A DNA stretch of 60,763 nt from Leucobacter sp. PH1c (GTDB lineage: Bacteria > Actinomycetota > Actinomycetes > Actinomycetales > Microbacteriaceae), in the NCBI RefSeq assembly GCF_000633415.1, contig NZ_AYMV01000012.1:1-60763 (forward strand), written 5' to 3'. Positions 7,325-15,465 of this stretch are shown here, piece after piece. A program made the position numbers and the translations under genes. The notes beneath the pieces are model-generated. The model was given only the letters and a program-made list of their open reading frames with translations, was not told the DNA's origin and ran no database searches. Position 1 is the stretch's first letter. The number at the start of each line of letters is the position of its first letter.

Positions 7325-8166
7325 CGCTGCCACCGCGCGGCGCGGGCCATCAGGCGGCCGTAGCCGAGCATCACGACGACCATGACGAGGATCATGCCAA
7401 GCGCGAGCACACCGGCCGTGGCCTGCTGGCTGGCGCCCGTCTCCCCGATCAGCGCGGCGCGAATCTGCAGCGGCACGATCTGCGAGCCCTGGCTGATGAG
7501 CGCCGCCGCGGTCGCGTACGACGAGAACGCGTTCGCGAACAGGAGGAGCAGCGAGCCGAGGAACGCGGGCGCGAGCACCGGGATCCCGACACGGCGCCAG
7601 TAGGCCGTGCTGCCGCCGCCGAGCGTCGCGACGGCCTCAGACCAGTCGAGGCGCAGCGCGAGCACGGCCGGAAGGAAGGTGATCACCATGAGCGGCACCT
7701 GGAAGTACAGGTAGGGGAGGAACAGGCCGGGCAGTTCGTAGAGCCACACGCCGGAGGCGAAGATGTCGATCCCGAACTGCTCGCGCAGGGTGACGGTGAC
7801 GAGCCCCTGGATCCCGACCGTCGCGATGAACGCGAACGCGAGCATGACGCCGCCGAACTGGGCGAGCACGGAGCTCGCCGCGTCGACCACGCGGCGGAGC
7901 GGGCCGCGCTCGGGGAGCGCGGCGAGCGCCCAGCACAGGATCGCGCCGACGAGACCGCCGACGACCGCGGTGATCGCGCTCACCCACAGGCTCGCGCCGA
8001 ACGCGGAGAGGGTCGCGGCCTCGCCGAGCACGGAGAGGCCCGCGAGCGAGAAGCCGTCGGGGCCGAAGAAGCCGCTGCCGATGGCGAGCAGCGCGGGCAC
8101 CGCGAGGAACAGGAGGACGTAGGCGACGAACGGCGTGAGGCCGAGCGTCGGGAGTGTGCGTCGCAT
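7321..8166 (-). CDS. ABC transporter permease (first permease of the cassette)
   Basis: A 281-aa membrane protein with about six helices (TPFVAYVLLFLAVPALLAIG at the N-terminus). The EAA-like loop is WSEAVATLGGGSTAYWRRVGIP. It pairs with the second permease, which overlaps it by 4 bp. I chose the ATG at 8166 because the protein then begins MRRTLPTLGL, a normal permease N-terminus; a GTG at 8175 is an alternative and neither has a clear ribosome binding site. The GC-rich hairpin at 8179-8211 separates it from the binding-protein gene. Confidence 0.87.
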   Translation of the reverse strand: MRRTLPTLGLTPFVAYVLLFLAVPALLAIGSGFFGPDGFSLAGLSVLGEAATLSAFGASLWVSAITAVVGGLVGAILCWALAALPERGPLRRVVDAASSVLAQFGGVMLAFAFIATVGIQGLVTVTLREQFGIDIFASGVWLYELPGLFLPYLYFQVPLMVITFLPAVLALRLDWSEAVATLGGGSTAYWRRVGIPVLAPAFLGSLLLLFANAFSSYATAAALISQGSQIVPLQIRAALIGETGASQQATAGVLALGMILVMVVVMLGYGRLMARAARWQR

Positions 8167-8178
8167 GAGGATCACGGA

Positions 8179-8211
8179 GGCCCGGGGCGCCGCGTCGCAG
8201 CGCCCCGGGCC
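8179..8211 (-). promoter_or_regulatory. Intra-operon hairpin between binding-protein and permease genes
   Basis: A perfect 12-bp inverted repeat (arms 8179-8190 and 8200-8211, core CCCGGGGCGC) with a 9-nt loop and no U-tract. Such stems between a binding-protein gene and its permease genes often stabilise the upstream mRNA or attenuate the downstream part. That effect is inferred here. Confidence 0.6.
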
Positions 8212-8219
8212 GAGTCCGA

Positions 8220-9365
8220 TTAGCTGACCGTCTTCGCCCAGCGCTCGGTGAGGAGCGCGTTCGCGGCGTCCGTCTGCTTCTGCGTCGGGGAGACCCAGTT
8301 CGCGGAATCCGTGTCGAAGGTCGCGGCGTCGATCTGCTTCTGGTCGGCGGTGCCGGCCTCGCTGAGCGCGTCGACGCGGACCGGAACGGCGTTCCCGCCG
8401 AGGAACAGCGCCTGGCCCTCATCCGAGAAGATCCACTCCTGCCAGAGGCGCGCGGCGGCCGGGTTCGGGGCGTCCTTGTTGATCGCCTCGTTGTAGAACG
8501 ACACGTAGGTGGGGCCGTCGAGCACGGTGGTCTTCCAGCTCGGCTTGTCGGCCGCGGCCGCCACGTTGTTGAACGACCAGTCGAAGACGACGGGGGTCTC
8601 GCCCGAGGCGATCGTCGCGGGCGTGGGATCGAGCGTGAGGAAGTTGCCCGCCTGGCGCAGCTCGCCCATGAAGTCGATGCCGGGGCCGAAGTCGTCGACG
8701 CCGCCGCCGTTGAGCGCGGAGATCGAGCCGACGGCCGCGAACGCGGCGCCCGCCTGCGTGGGATCGCCGTTCAGCGCGACCGCGCCCGAGTACTCGGAGC
8801 CGAGCAGATCGGACAGCGCCTTCGGCTCGGAGAACTTGTCCGAGTCGTAGCCGACCGACATGACGCCCGAGTAGTTGTTCACCCAGAGGCCCTCGGGGTC
8901 CTTGTTGTCCTCGGGGATCGAGTCCCACGTCTCGACCTTGTAGGGCGCGAAGTGCTGCGTGCTCGTCTGCGCGACGGCCGCGCCGAGGTCGAACACGTCG
9001 GGCGCGGTGTCCTGACCCTTGAGGTTCTGCGCGGCCTGGATCTCCTCGGCGCTCGACGCGTCGGGCGAGGCCGAATTCACGGTAATGCCGTACTTGTCCT
9101 CGAAGCCGGCGATGATCTCGCCGTAGTTCGCCCAGGTCTCGGGCAGCGCGATGACGTTGAGCTGGCCCTCCTCCTGTGCCGCGGCGATGAGCCCGTCGAG
9201 GCCGCCGAAGTCTGCGGCGCTGGTTGCGGTTGCGGCGTCGACGGTCGTGCCGCCCGTGTCGCCGCCGGCCTCGGGGGCGCCGGCAGAGGAGCAGGCGGCG
9301 AGGCTGCCGACGAGGAGGGTCGCGGTGACGAGCGTCGCCGAGCGCAGGAGTGCGCGAGAGGTCAC
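8220..9365 (-). CDS. ABC transporter extracellular solute-binding lipoprotein, family 1 type
   Basis: A 381-aa secreted lipoprotein. The signal peptide ends with the lipobox SLAACSS (Cys about residue 25). The mature part has [41 protein letters not shown] and [10 protein letters not shown], the layout of periplasmic binding proteins for Fe(III), polyamines or 2-aminoethylphosphonate. The GTG at 9365 is chosen because GGAAGG lies 7 bp upstream on the minus strand and the signal peptide begins there. It is the first gene of a four-gene importer. A possible -10 box TAGCGT lies at 9450-9445 (minus). I do not see conserved iron-binding Tyr pairs, so iron is not asserted. Confidence 0.88.
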   Translation of the reverse strand: MTSRALLRSATLVTATLLVGSLAACSSAGAPEAGGDTGGTTVDAATATSAADFGGLDGLIAAAQEEGQLNVIALPETWANYGEIIAGFEDKYGITVNSASPDASSAEEIQAAQNLKGQDTAPDVFDLGAAVAQTSTQHFAPYKVETWDSIPEDNKDPEGLWVNNYSGVMSVGYDSDKFSEPKALSDLLGSEYSGAVALNGDPTQAGAAFAAVGSISALNGGGVDDFGPGIDFMGELRQAGNFLTLDPTPATIASGETPVVFDWSFNNVAAAADKPSWKTTVLDGPTYVSFYNEAINKDAPNPAAARLWQEWIFSDEGQALFLGGNAVPVRVDALSEAGTADQKQIDAATFDTDSANWVSPTQKQTDAANALLTERWAKTVS

Positions 9366-9570
9366 GAGGGTTCCTTCCGGAGGTGGGAGCGGATCGCCAG
9401 GTGAGGCGTGCGGGCGCCGCAGGGGTGCCCGTCGATCCGATCCCACGCTAAGGAAGCACGGTTTCCCGGGTGCAGCGCGCGGGTAGCCGGTGAGTGAACG
9501 GTGGGAGGCTCGGCGGTGGCGAGCTTCTCCCCGCCGTCCTCGGTTCCGGCCGGTTGCCCTCCCCTTTCTT

Positions 9571-9636
9571 CTCGGAGAAATCCAATATCTCGGAGTTATT
9601 GCGGGGAGAGCGTCCGAGATTCCGGATTTCTCCGAG
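9571..9636. repeat. Inverted pair 1 of a 21-bp element
   Basis: The element begins GGAGAAATCC and ends TCTCGGA. A plus-strand copy lies at 9574-9594 and a minus-strand copy at 9613-9633. With the flanking CTC/GAG they form arms of 24 nt with three mismatches around an 18-nt loop. Confidence 0.85.
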
Positions 9637-9680
9637 GAAACGTGCGTGGTTCTCGGGGACACGGTGCTTCGTGGACCCGC

Positions 9681-9779
9681 GCAGCTCCCGCAGTTTCCGC
9701 AGCTTCCGCAGTTTCCGCAGCTCCCGCAGTTTCCGCAGCTCCCGCAGTTTCCGCAGTTTCCGCAGCTCCCGCAGTTTCC
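9681..9779. repeat. Eleven-copy 9-bp tandem array
   Basis: Eleven perfect-register units of GCAG followed by TTTCC, CTCCC or, once, CTTCC. The variant triplets run CTC, TTT, CTT, TTT, CTC, TTT, CTC, TTT, TTT, CTC, TTT. A twelfth unit is cut short at 9784, where the second inverted pair begins. There are no unique spacers, so this is not a CRISPR array. Confidence 0.9.
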
Positions 9780-9853
9780 GCAGGAGAAATCTGCTTTCTC
9801 GGAGGGAGTCCCCTCGAATGCTCCGAGATATCGGATTTCTCCTGCGGAAACTG
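9772..9853. repeat. Inverted pair 2 of the 21-bp element, with extended arms
   Basis: A plus-strand copy at 9783-9803 and a minus-strand copy at 9822-9842. The arms extend outward through the last tandem unit: CAGTTTCCGCAGGAGAAATC (9772-9791) is exactly complementary to 9834-9853. Each arm is 33 nt with a 16-nt loop, so the array and the element have been inverted together. Confidence 0.88.
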
Positions 9854-9985
9854 AGGAAACAGGGGGGCGAGGAAACTTGGCGAGCCGCGGGGTGCAGCAG
9901 CGCGCAGCAGGCGGTCGCAGAAGCACGCGGGTGCCGCGGGGTGCAGCAGCCCGCAGCCCGCAGCCCGCAGCGCCGCAGCGGCGCG

Positions 9986-10948
9986 CTAGTCGCTCGAGAG
10001 CATCACGATCGAGCTGGTCGTGGGCTGGGCCACCGACGGGTCCAGGTACACATCCGGCTCGAGGTAGATGATCCGCGCAGCGGGGACGGCCTCGCGCACC
10101 CGCCGCTCGGCGAGGTTGATGATCATCGACACCTCGTTCATGGTGCGGCTCGCGTCGAGGCTGATCTTCGCGCCCACCATGAACTCGTCCGGGCCGAGGT
10201 AGAGCGTCTTCATGTGGATGATGCGGTCGATGTCCTTCGACTTGAGGAGCGCCGCCTCGATCTTCTCGATGTCGTCGTCGTTCGCGCCCTCGCCCACGAG
10301 GAGGCTCTTCACCTCGACGCCGATGATCACGGCGACCGCGATGAGCAGCACGCCGATGGCGATCGTCGCGATGCCGTCGAAGAGCCCGTTGCCCGTGATC
10401 ACGGTGAGGCCGACGCCGAAGAACGCGAGCACGAGGCCCGTGAGCGCGGCGATGTCCTCGAGGAGCACGACGGGGAGCTCGGGAGCCTTCGAGCGGCGGA
10501 TGAACTGGATCCAGCTCGAGTCGCCCTTGAGCGGGCGGCTTTCGCCGATCGCGGTGCGCAGGGAGAAGCTCTCGAGCACGATCGCGATGGCGAGCACGAG
10601 GAGCGGCAGCCACCACATCTCGAGCGGGTGGGGCTCGCGGATCTTCGAGATGCCCTCGTAGACCGAGAAGACGCCGCCGATGGAGAACAGCACGATCGCC
10701 ACGACGAACGCGTACACGTAGCGCACCCGGCCGTAGCCGAAGGGGTGCTCCTTGTCGGCGCGCTGCTTCGCGCGCTTGCCGCCGAGCAGCAGGAGGAGCT
10801 GGTTGCCGGAGTCGGCGAGCGAGTGTACGCCCTCCGCGAGCATGGAGGACGAACCGGAGAACGCCCACGCGATGAACTTCGTGATGGCGATGCCCATGTT
10901 GGCGAGGAATGCCGCGATGATCGCCTTACTGCCGCCCGACGCGCTCAT
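9986..10948 (-). CDS. Cation diffusion facilitator (CDF) family metal transporter
   Basis: A 320-aa membrane transporter that exports divalent metal ions (Zn, Fe, Mn or similar) in exchange for protons. TM2 carries the metal-site motif [12 protein letters not shown] (His-x3-Asp), followed by [14 protein letters not shown], typical of CDF proteins. TM5 has [20 protein letters not shown] in place of the usual HxxxD, as in the subfamily around mammalian SLC30A9. The C-terminal cytoplasmic domain starts near residue 215. SD GGAGGG lies 9-14 nt upstream of the ATG, and TAGAAT (10998-10993, minus) is a probable -10 box. The metal cannot be assigned from sequence alone. Confidence 0.88.
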   Translation of the reverse strand: MSASGGSKAIIAAFLANMGIAITKFIAWAFSGSSSMLAEGVHSLADSGNQLLLLLGGKRAKQRADKEHPFGYGRVRYVYAFVVAIVLFSIGGVFSVYEGISKIREPHPLEMWWLPLLVLAIAIVLESFSLRTAIGESRPLKGDSSWIQFIRRSKAPELPVVLLEDIAALTGLVLAFFGVGLTVITGNGLFDGIATIAIGVLLIAVAVIIGVEVKSLLVGEGANDDDIEKIEAALLKSKDIDRIIHMKTLYLGPDEFMVGAKISLDASRTMNEVSMIINLAERRVREAVPAARIIYLEPDVYLDPSVAQPTTSSIVMLSSD

Positions 10949-11065
10949 GTCAGATGCCCTCCAGCCGAGTGTTCGAACTCTTCTTCTGCGTCATTCTACG
11001 GGGCGGGCCTCGTCGCGCCGCTATATGCCCTCCCGGCGCGTGCGCGCACTCCTTAGACTGTTGGC

Positions 11066-11932
11066 GTGAGCGAAGCGACGACGACCCAGACGACCCAGCA
11101 GCAGCCCCTTCCCGCGACCGCCATGATCGGCGTGGGCTCGATGGGCGGCGCGATCCTCGCGGGCCTGCGGAACCCCGCGGTGGAGATCGCGCGGCCGATC
11201 GCGGTGACCACGAACTCCGCGGCCAGCGCCGCGCAGTTCGACGGCGCCGACGACGTCTCGGCGCGCGCGGTCGAGCAGGATCCCGGTGCGAACGCCGCCG
11301 CCGTGGCCGGCGCGGGCCTCGTGATCCTCGCCGTGAAGCCGTGGCTCGTGGTCGACGCTGCCCGCGGTATCGCCGACGCGCTCGAGCCGGGCGCTGTGGT
11401 CGTGAGCGTCGCGGCGGGCGTGCCGAGCGCGGCGATCGAGGCCGTGCTCCCCGCGGGCACCGCCGTGGTGCGGGCGATGCCGAACACGCCCTCGCACATC
11501 GGCCGCGGGGTGACGGGGATCGCGGGCGGCGCGAACGCGAGCGACGCCGATGTCGCGCTCGTCGGCGCGCTGTTCGAGACGGTCGGCTCCGTGCTCGTGG
11601 TGCGCGAGGACCAGATCAACGACGTCGCCGCGGTATCCGGATCCGGCCCCGCGTACCTCTTCCTGTACGTCGAGGAGATGATCGCCGCGGCCGAGCGGCG
11701 GGGCTTCGACGCCGCGCAGGCCCGCGCGCTCGTGCAGGGGACCGTGGTGGGCGCGGCCGCGCTGCTCGAGTCGAGCGGCGAGGACCCGGCGCAGCTGCGC
11801 CGCAATGTGACGAGCCCGAAGGGGACGACCGAGCAGGCCGTGCTCGTGCTGCAGAGCGCTGGCTGGCCGGAGCTGTTCGACCGCGCGCTCGCGGCGAACG
11901 TGCGCCGCTCGGAGGAACTCGAAGCGCAGTAG
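11066..11932 (+). CDS. proC: Pyrroline-5-carboxylate reductase
   Basis: A 288-aa enzyme for the last step of proline synthesis (P5C plus NAD(P)H to proline). The Rossmann motif AMIGVGSMGGAIL lies near residues 18-30, VLAVKPW-like ILAVKPW at about 90, and the family signature DINDVAAVSGSGPAYLF is present as QINDVAAVSGSGPAYLF with the block RNVTSPKGTTEQA near the C-terminus. The N-terminal ~16 residues (Thr/Gln-rich) are extra. The GTG start is supported by TAGACT (11054-11059) plus exactly 6 nt, a leaderless arrangement. proC beside an HTH gene and bS22 is conserved in actinobacteria; here potassium uptake genes lie between them. Confidence 0.95.
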   Translation: MSEATTTQTTQQQPLPATAMIGVGSMGGAILAGLRNPAVEIARPIAVTTNSAASAAQFDGADDVSARAVEQDPGANAAAVAGAGLVILAVKPWLVVDAARGIADALEPGAVVVSVAAGVPSAAIEAVLPAGTAVVRAMPNTPSHIGRGVTGIAGGANASDADVALVGALFETVGSVLVVREDQINDVAAVSGSGPAYLFLYVEEMIAAAERRGFDAAQARALVQGTVVGAAALLESSGEDPAQLRRNVTSPKGTTEQAVLVLQSAGWPELFDRALAANVRRSEELEAQ

Positions 11933-12010
11933 CCGGCGCCGGCGCCGGCGCCGGACCGGAGCGGGGCCGGACCGGACGAGACTCCGGAGCGGGGCCGGAT
12001 CCGGCCACCG
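11933..12010. repeat. Short GC repeats downstream of proC
   Basis: A run of CCGGCG units just after the proC stop, then the 16-bp sequence CCGGAGCGGGGCCGGA at 11956-11971 and again at 11984-11999. They lie between the convergent proC and ktrA genes and may contribute to termination. Confidence 0.6.
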
Positions 12011-12042
12011 AGCAGCGCCGGATCCCGCCCGCTCCCGAGCGA

Positions 12043-12708
12043 CTAGCCGATCGTGGCGAAGCGCTCCACGTCGGACGCCGTGCCGCTCACGATGATGAGG
12101 TCGTGCGGCGAGATCAGCGTGTCCTGCGTGGCGTGCGTGAAGGGCTGCCCCGGCGTCTTCACACCGACGACGGTCACGCGGTAGCGGGTGCGCACCCCGC
12201 TCTCCATGAGCGTGCGCCCGCGGATCGAGCGGGGCGGGTACATCTTCGCGATCACGTAGTTGTTGTCGAACTGGATGAAGTCGAGCATCGCGCCGCTCAG
12301 CAGGTGCGCGACGCGCTCGCCGGCCTCGCGCTCGGGGTAGATGACGTGGTTCACGCCGATCCGCTCGAGGATCTTGCCGTGCGAGGCGGAGATCGCCTTC
12401 GCCCAGATCTGCGGGATCTCGAGGTCGACGAGGTTCGCGGCGATGAGCACGCTCGCCTCGATCGAGGAGCCGGTCGCGACGACGGCGATCTGGAACTCGT
12501 CTGCGCCGATCTGGCGGAGGGCCTCCATCGAGCGGGCGTCGGCCTGCACCGCGTGCGTTACGCGGTCGGCCCACTTCTGCACGAGGGTGGGGTCCGTGTC
12601 GACGACGAGCACCTCGCGGTCCTGCCGATCGAGCTGCCCGGCGGTCGCGGCGCCGAAGCGGCCGAGGCCGATCACGAGCACGGGGGCGTCACTGCGAATA
12701 TCAACCAA
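12043..12708 (-). CDS. ktrA: Potassium uptake regulatory subunit KtrA/TrkA-type (RCK)
   Basis: A 221-aa cytoplasmic gating protein for the neighbouring KtrB channel-like transporter. It has an RCK_N Rossmann fold (VLVIGLGRFGAATA, about 9-22, with the acidic residue of VVDTDP closing the nucleotide site) and an RCK_C/TrkA-C domain (about 140-221, ending LIIVSGTASDVERF). It is expected to bind ATP/ADP or NAD(H). The start is TTG at 12708, with AAGAAAGG upstream and an 8-bp overlap with the end of ktrB, so the pair is coupled. The gene is named by analogy with Gram-positive KtrAB. Confidence 0.9.
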   Translation of the reverse strand: MVDIRSDAPVLVIGLGRFGAATAGQLDRQDREVLVVDTDPTLVQKWADRVTHAVQADARSMEALRQIGADEFQIAVVATGSSIEASVLIAANLVDLEIPQIWAKAISASHGKILERIGVNHVIYPEREAGERVAHLLSGAMLDFIQFDNNYVIAKMYPPRSIRGRTLMESGVRTRYRVTVVGVKTPGQPFTHATQDTLISPHDLIIVSGTASDVERFATIG

Positions 12709-14140
12709 CGATCGGCCTTTCTTCGGGGAACCTGAACAGGCGGGAGCGGCTCGTCGCGGCGACGGCCGCGGCGAGGGTCACGGTGCCGACGCGACCGGCC
12801 CACATGGTGGCGATGAGCACGTACTTGCCGCCGTCGGGGAGTTCGGCGGAGAGGTTCGACGAGAGGCCGCAGGTGCCGAACGCCGAGATCACCTCGAACA
12901 GCACGATGTCGAGCGATTCGCCGGTCATGTGCATGATGGCGACGGTGGCGGCGAGCACGATCGTCGCGCCCCAGATGAGGATCGAGACCGAGATGCGCAG
13001 CACCTCGTTCGGGATCGAGCGGCCGAAGGCCTGCACGTCCTTGTAGCCGCGCGCCTCGGCCCAGGCGGCGAGGAAGAGCACGGCGATCGTGGTCACCTTG
13101 ATACCGCCCGCGGTCGACGCGGATCCGCCGCCCACGAACATGAGCATGTCCATGACGAGGAGCGTCGAGCCGTTCATGTCGAGCGGGTCGATGATCCCGA
13201 GCCCGCCCGAGCGGGTCATGATCGACATGTAGACGGAGCTGAACATCGTCTGCCAGAAGTTCTGCTCGCCGAGCGTGGCCTGGTTGTTCCACTCGAGGGC
13301 TGCGATCGCGAGCCAGCCGAAGATGACGAAGACGATCGTGGTCGTGAGGGTGAGCTTGGCGTGCAGGCCGAGGCGCTTGTGCGCGCGCCAGCCGCCGCCC
13401 ACCACGTAGCGGTAGAGCGCGAAGATCACGGGGAAGCCGATCGCGCCGAGGAACACGCCGATCGCCAGCATGCTGAGCAGGTACACGTCGGTGGCGAACG
13501 GCTCGAGCCCGCCCTGGAGCGGCACGAAGCCCGTGTTCGTGAACGCGGAGGCCGCGAGGTAGAAGCCGTTCCAGAGCGCGTGCGCGAAGTCGTAGCCGGC
13601 GGCCATGAGGCGGGGCGCGATGAGGATCGTGAGCGCGCCCTCGATCACCACGACGCTGAGCGCGACCGAGCCGAGCAGGCCGCCGATCTCGCCGAGGCCG
13701 ACGGCCTGGCTCTCCGAGACGTCGCGGCCCATGCGCATGGGGTTCGTGTCGCCCGCCGCGAGGAGGCGCTGGCGCAGGCCGAGCCGGCGGGTCACCGTGA
13801 GGCCCAGGATACTCGCGAGCGTGAGCACGCCGATGCCGCCGATCTGCAGGCCGGCGAGCACCACGAGTTCGCCGAAGAGCGACCAGTGGGTCGACATGTC
13901 GACCGTGGAGAGGCCCGTGACGCAGATCGCGGAGACGGCGGTGAAGAGCGCGTCGGCCAGCGGGGTGACCTTGCCGCTCGCGCTCGCGAAGGGCAGCGAG
14001 AGGAGCGCCGTCCAGAGCAGGATCAGCGCGGTGAAGACCATCAGCGCGAAGCGCGCGGGCGACGAGTGGATCATCGCTCCGAGCCACGACCGGCGCGAGA
14101 GTGTGGCGGCGCGGCGATGGTTCACGGCGGGTGCCCCCAC
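12701..14140 (-). CDS. ktrB: TrkH/KtrB-family potassium uptake channel subunit
   Basis: A 479-aa integral membrane protein with the four-fold M1-P-M2 design of the Trk/Ktr family. The four pore loops and filter glycines are visible: ICVTGLSTVD, SAFTNTGFVP, TRSGGLGIID and FGTCGLSSNLS. The third M2 region has the Gly/Ser/Ala-rich segment VGGGSASTAGG that forms the gating loop. The start is GTG at 14140 (MGAPAVNHRR) because AGGGA lies 5 bp upstream; an in-frame ATG at 14073 is an alternative. It is transcribed before ktrA. Potassium uptake with CDF and proline genes nearby suggests ion and osmotic homeostasis, but no common regulation is visible. Confidence 0.92.
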   Translation of the reverse strand: MGAPAVNHRRAATLSRRSWLGAMIHSSPARFALMVFTALILLWTALLSLPFASASGKVTPLADALFTAVSAICVTGLSTVDMSTHWSLFGELVVLAGLQIGGIGVLTLASILGLTVTRRLGLRQRLLAAGDTNPMRMGRDVSESQAVGLGEIGGLLGSVALSVVVIEGALTILIAPRLMAAGYDFAHALWNGFYLAASAFTNTGFVPLQGGLEPFATDVYLLSMLAIGVFLGAIGFPVIFALYRYVVGGGWRAHKRLGLHAKLTLTTTIVFVIFGWLAIAALEWNNQATLGEQNFWQTMFSSVYMSIMTRSGGLGIIDPLDMNGSTLLVMDMLMFVGGGSASTAGGIKVTTIAVLFLAAWAEARGYKDVQAFGRSIPNEVLRISVSILIWGATIVLAATVAIMHMTGESLDIVLFEVISAFGTCGLSSNLSAELPDGGKYVLIATMWAGRVGTVTLAAAVAATSRSRLFRFPEERPIVG

Positions 14141-14318
14141 GGTTTCCCTACTTTCCGGTGACGGCGCGAGGCGCGTGGGTCTCACCGCCTCGAACTGGAT
14201 GAAGACATCGTACACACGCGGCGCTCCCGGGGCGAAGCGCGCCTCGCGGCGGAGGGCGAAGCGCGCGCCGCAGTGCGCATGCGGGACAGATGGCGCCCGT
14301 GCGACTACCCTGGGAGGT

Positions 14319-14795
14319 ATGCCAGATATCTTCGGGGTCATTGCCGACGCGACCCGGCGCGACATCCTGCAGGTGCTGCTCGAGCGGTTCCAGCGCGATT
14401 CAGAGATCAGCGTGTCGGAAATCGTGGCCCAGCTGGAGATCAGCCAGCCCACCGTCTCGAAGCACCTGAAGGTGCTGCGCGAGGCCGAACTCGTCACGGT
14501 CCGCGAAGAGGGGCAGCACCGCTTCTACTCGCTGAACCCCGAGCCACTCGAGATGATCGAGGACTTCGTGATCCCGTTCCTCTCCGCGGGCTTCGACACG
14601 GAGGTGACGGTCGAGTACCTCTCCGAGAACGGCGAGCGCGTGCCCGGCCCGGCCGCGGATGACGCCTTCGTGGAGGCCGGCGAAGAAGTGCTGCCCGAGG
14701 AAGCCGCCGCCGCCGCCGAGCGGATGGGACGCGCCGCGGCGCGCGCCGAGAACCGTGTGAAAGAGCTTGTCGCGCGGTTCCGGCTGCGCGACTGA
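14319..14795 (+). CDS. ArsR-like winged HTH regulator
   Basis: A 158-aa protein. Residues 1-85 are an ArsR-type winged helix: DIFGVIADATRRDILQVLLE, the recognition helix region QLEISQPTVSKHLKVLREAELV and the wing REEGQHRFYSLN (each a known family block). There is no cysteine pair of the metal-sensing kind, so it is not a metal sensor of the SmtB/ArsR class. Residues 100-158 are acidic then Ala/Arg-rich. TACCCT (14306-14311) lies 7 nt before the ATG, while the GGAGG is too close to act as a normal ribosome binding site, so the mRNA is probably leaderless. An HTH gene next to bS22 is a conserved actinobacterial arrangement. The target is unknown. Confidence 0.82.
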   Translation: MPDIFGVIADATRRDILQVLLERFQRDSEISVSEIVAQLEISQPTVSKHLKVLREAELVTVREEGQHRFYSLNPEPLEMIEDFVIPFLSAGFDTEVTVEYLSENGERVPGPAADDAFVEAGEEVLPEEAAAAAERMGRAAARAENRVKELVARFRLRD

Positions 14796-14898
14796 CGGCC
14801 TTTTCTCATTCTCAGTTCGCGCTCCGGCCTTTCGCCGAGTAGAATAACTGTTTTGTGGGCCACGAATCCGGCGGCCCGAGAGACGTTGTGAGGTGACC

Positions 14899-14997
14899 GT
14901 GGGTTCAGTTATTAAGAAGCGCCGTAAGCGCATGTCCAAGAAGAAGCACCGCAAGCTGCTTCGGAAGACGCGTCACCAGCGTCGTAACAAGAAGTAG
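14899..14997 (+). CDS. Small ribosomal subunit protein bS22 (AURKAIP1/COX24 domain), 32 aa
   Basis: A tiny, extremely basic protein: it begins [20 protein letters not shown] and ends RNKK. This matches the 33-residue actinobacterial ribosomal protein bS22 (AURKAIP1/COX24 domain) seen in mycobacterial ribosome structures near the decoding centre. The GTG at 14899 is preceded by GAGG with 5 nt spacing, in keeping with high expression. A TAGAAT box lies at 14839-14844. A rho-independent terminator follows at 15026-15058. The gene is shorter than usual gene-finder limits and is easily missed. Confidence 0.95.
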   Translation: MGSVIKKRRKRMSKKKHRKLLRKTRHQRRNKK

Positions 14998-15025
14998 TCG
15001 GCGCGCCCCGAGCGCGATCGATGCT

Positions 15026-15058
15026 GGCGTCGGGCCTCTGGTCCGGCGCCTTTTGTTT
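15026..15058 (+). terminator. Rho-independent terminator of bS22
   Basis: GGCGTCGG (15026-15033) pairs with CCGGCGCC (15043-15050) with one G-U pair, followed directly by TTTTGTTT (15051-15058). Confidence 0.85.
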
Positions 15059-15118
15059 CCCCTGCGCCCCGGACGGTGCGCGGGATCGCCCGACCGTGGT
15101 CGGCGAGGAAGGATGGCC

Positions 15119-15409
15119 ATGCGCACGGTGCAGCTCACGCTGATCGGGAAGCCCGGGTGCCACCTCTGCGACGACGCACGCGAGGTGATCGCCGGGGTGC
15201 GCTCCGAACTCTCGGCGCGCGGCATCGAAACGCGCCTCGACGAGCTCGACATCCTGCAGGATCCCGCGCTCGCCCGCACGCACTCCGAGCACATCCCGGT
15301 CGTTCAGGTGAACGGCAAGCGGCACGCCATCTGGCGCGTCGACCCCGCGCGGCTCACCGCCGCCGTGGAGAAGGCTGCGCGCGGCCCGCTCGGCGGCCTG
15401 CTGCGCTGA
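15119..15409 (+). CDS. Glutaredoxin-like (DUF836 type) protein
   Basis: A 96-aa thioredoxin-fold protein. The redox motif is CHLC in IGKPGCHLCDDAREV (about residues 13-16). EHIPVVQVNGKRHAIWRVDP carries the cis-proline of the fold (IPVV). It matches the small glutaredoxin-like proteins near proC in actinobacteria. The start at 15119 is preferred to the ATG at 15113 because GAGGAAGG then has 6 nt spacing. Its partners are unknown. Confidence 0.85.
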   Translation: MRTVQLTLIGKPGCHLCDDAREVIAGVRSELSARGIETRLDELDILQDPALARTHSEHIPVVQVNGKRHAIWRVDPARLTAAVEKAARGPLGGLLR

Positions 15410-15465
15410 CGCGCCTGCGCGTCCCCCTCCCCAGCCGGGCCCGGCCCGAGAAAGCAGTAGCTCAC

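Larger units (their letters stand above)
9366..9985. other. 620-bp non-coding block with composite repeats
   Basis: Between the binding-protein gene (which starts at 9365, minus) and the end of the CDF gene (9986). It holds, from left to right: the probable leader and promoter of the ABC operon (to about 9480), an inverted pair (9571-9636), a 9-bp tandem array (9681-9779), a second inverted pair (9772-9853), an 18-bp direct repeat (GCCGCGGGGTGCAGCAGC at 9884-9901 and 9933-9950) and short CCCGCAG repeats just before 9985. Open frames cross the block on both strands only because the 9-bp unit has no stop codon. I find no start signal or codon bias to support a gene. Confidence 0.7.

Noticed and set aside
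8220-9365. Assignment of the ABC importer to iron
   Set aside because: The ATPase and binding protein fit iron, polyamine and aminoethylphosphonate importers alike; no ligand-specific residues could be identified.
9366-9480. TPP or other riboswitch upstream of the ABC importer
   Set aside because: I looked for thiamin-box, SAM and cobalamin cores and saw none.
9681-9779. CRISPR-like array
   Set aside because: Units are 9 bp with no spacers and no cas genes in the window.
9490-10071. Possible Pro-Gln-Leu/Phe repeat protein over the tandem array
   Set aside because: The 9-bp unit gives stop-free frames on both strands. No ribosome binding site, no conserved flanks, and it runs into the CDF gene on the other strand.
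14141-14318. Extended N-termini for KtrB and for the ArsR-like protein
   Set aside because: Both frames stay open through the divergent region, but ribosome binding site (ktrB) and leaderless spacing (ArsR-like) support the inner starts.
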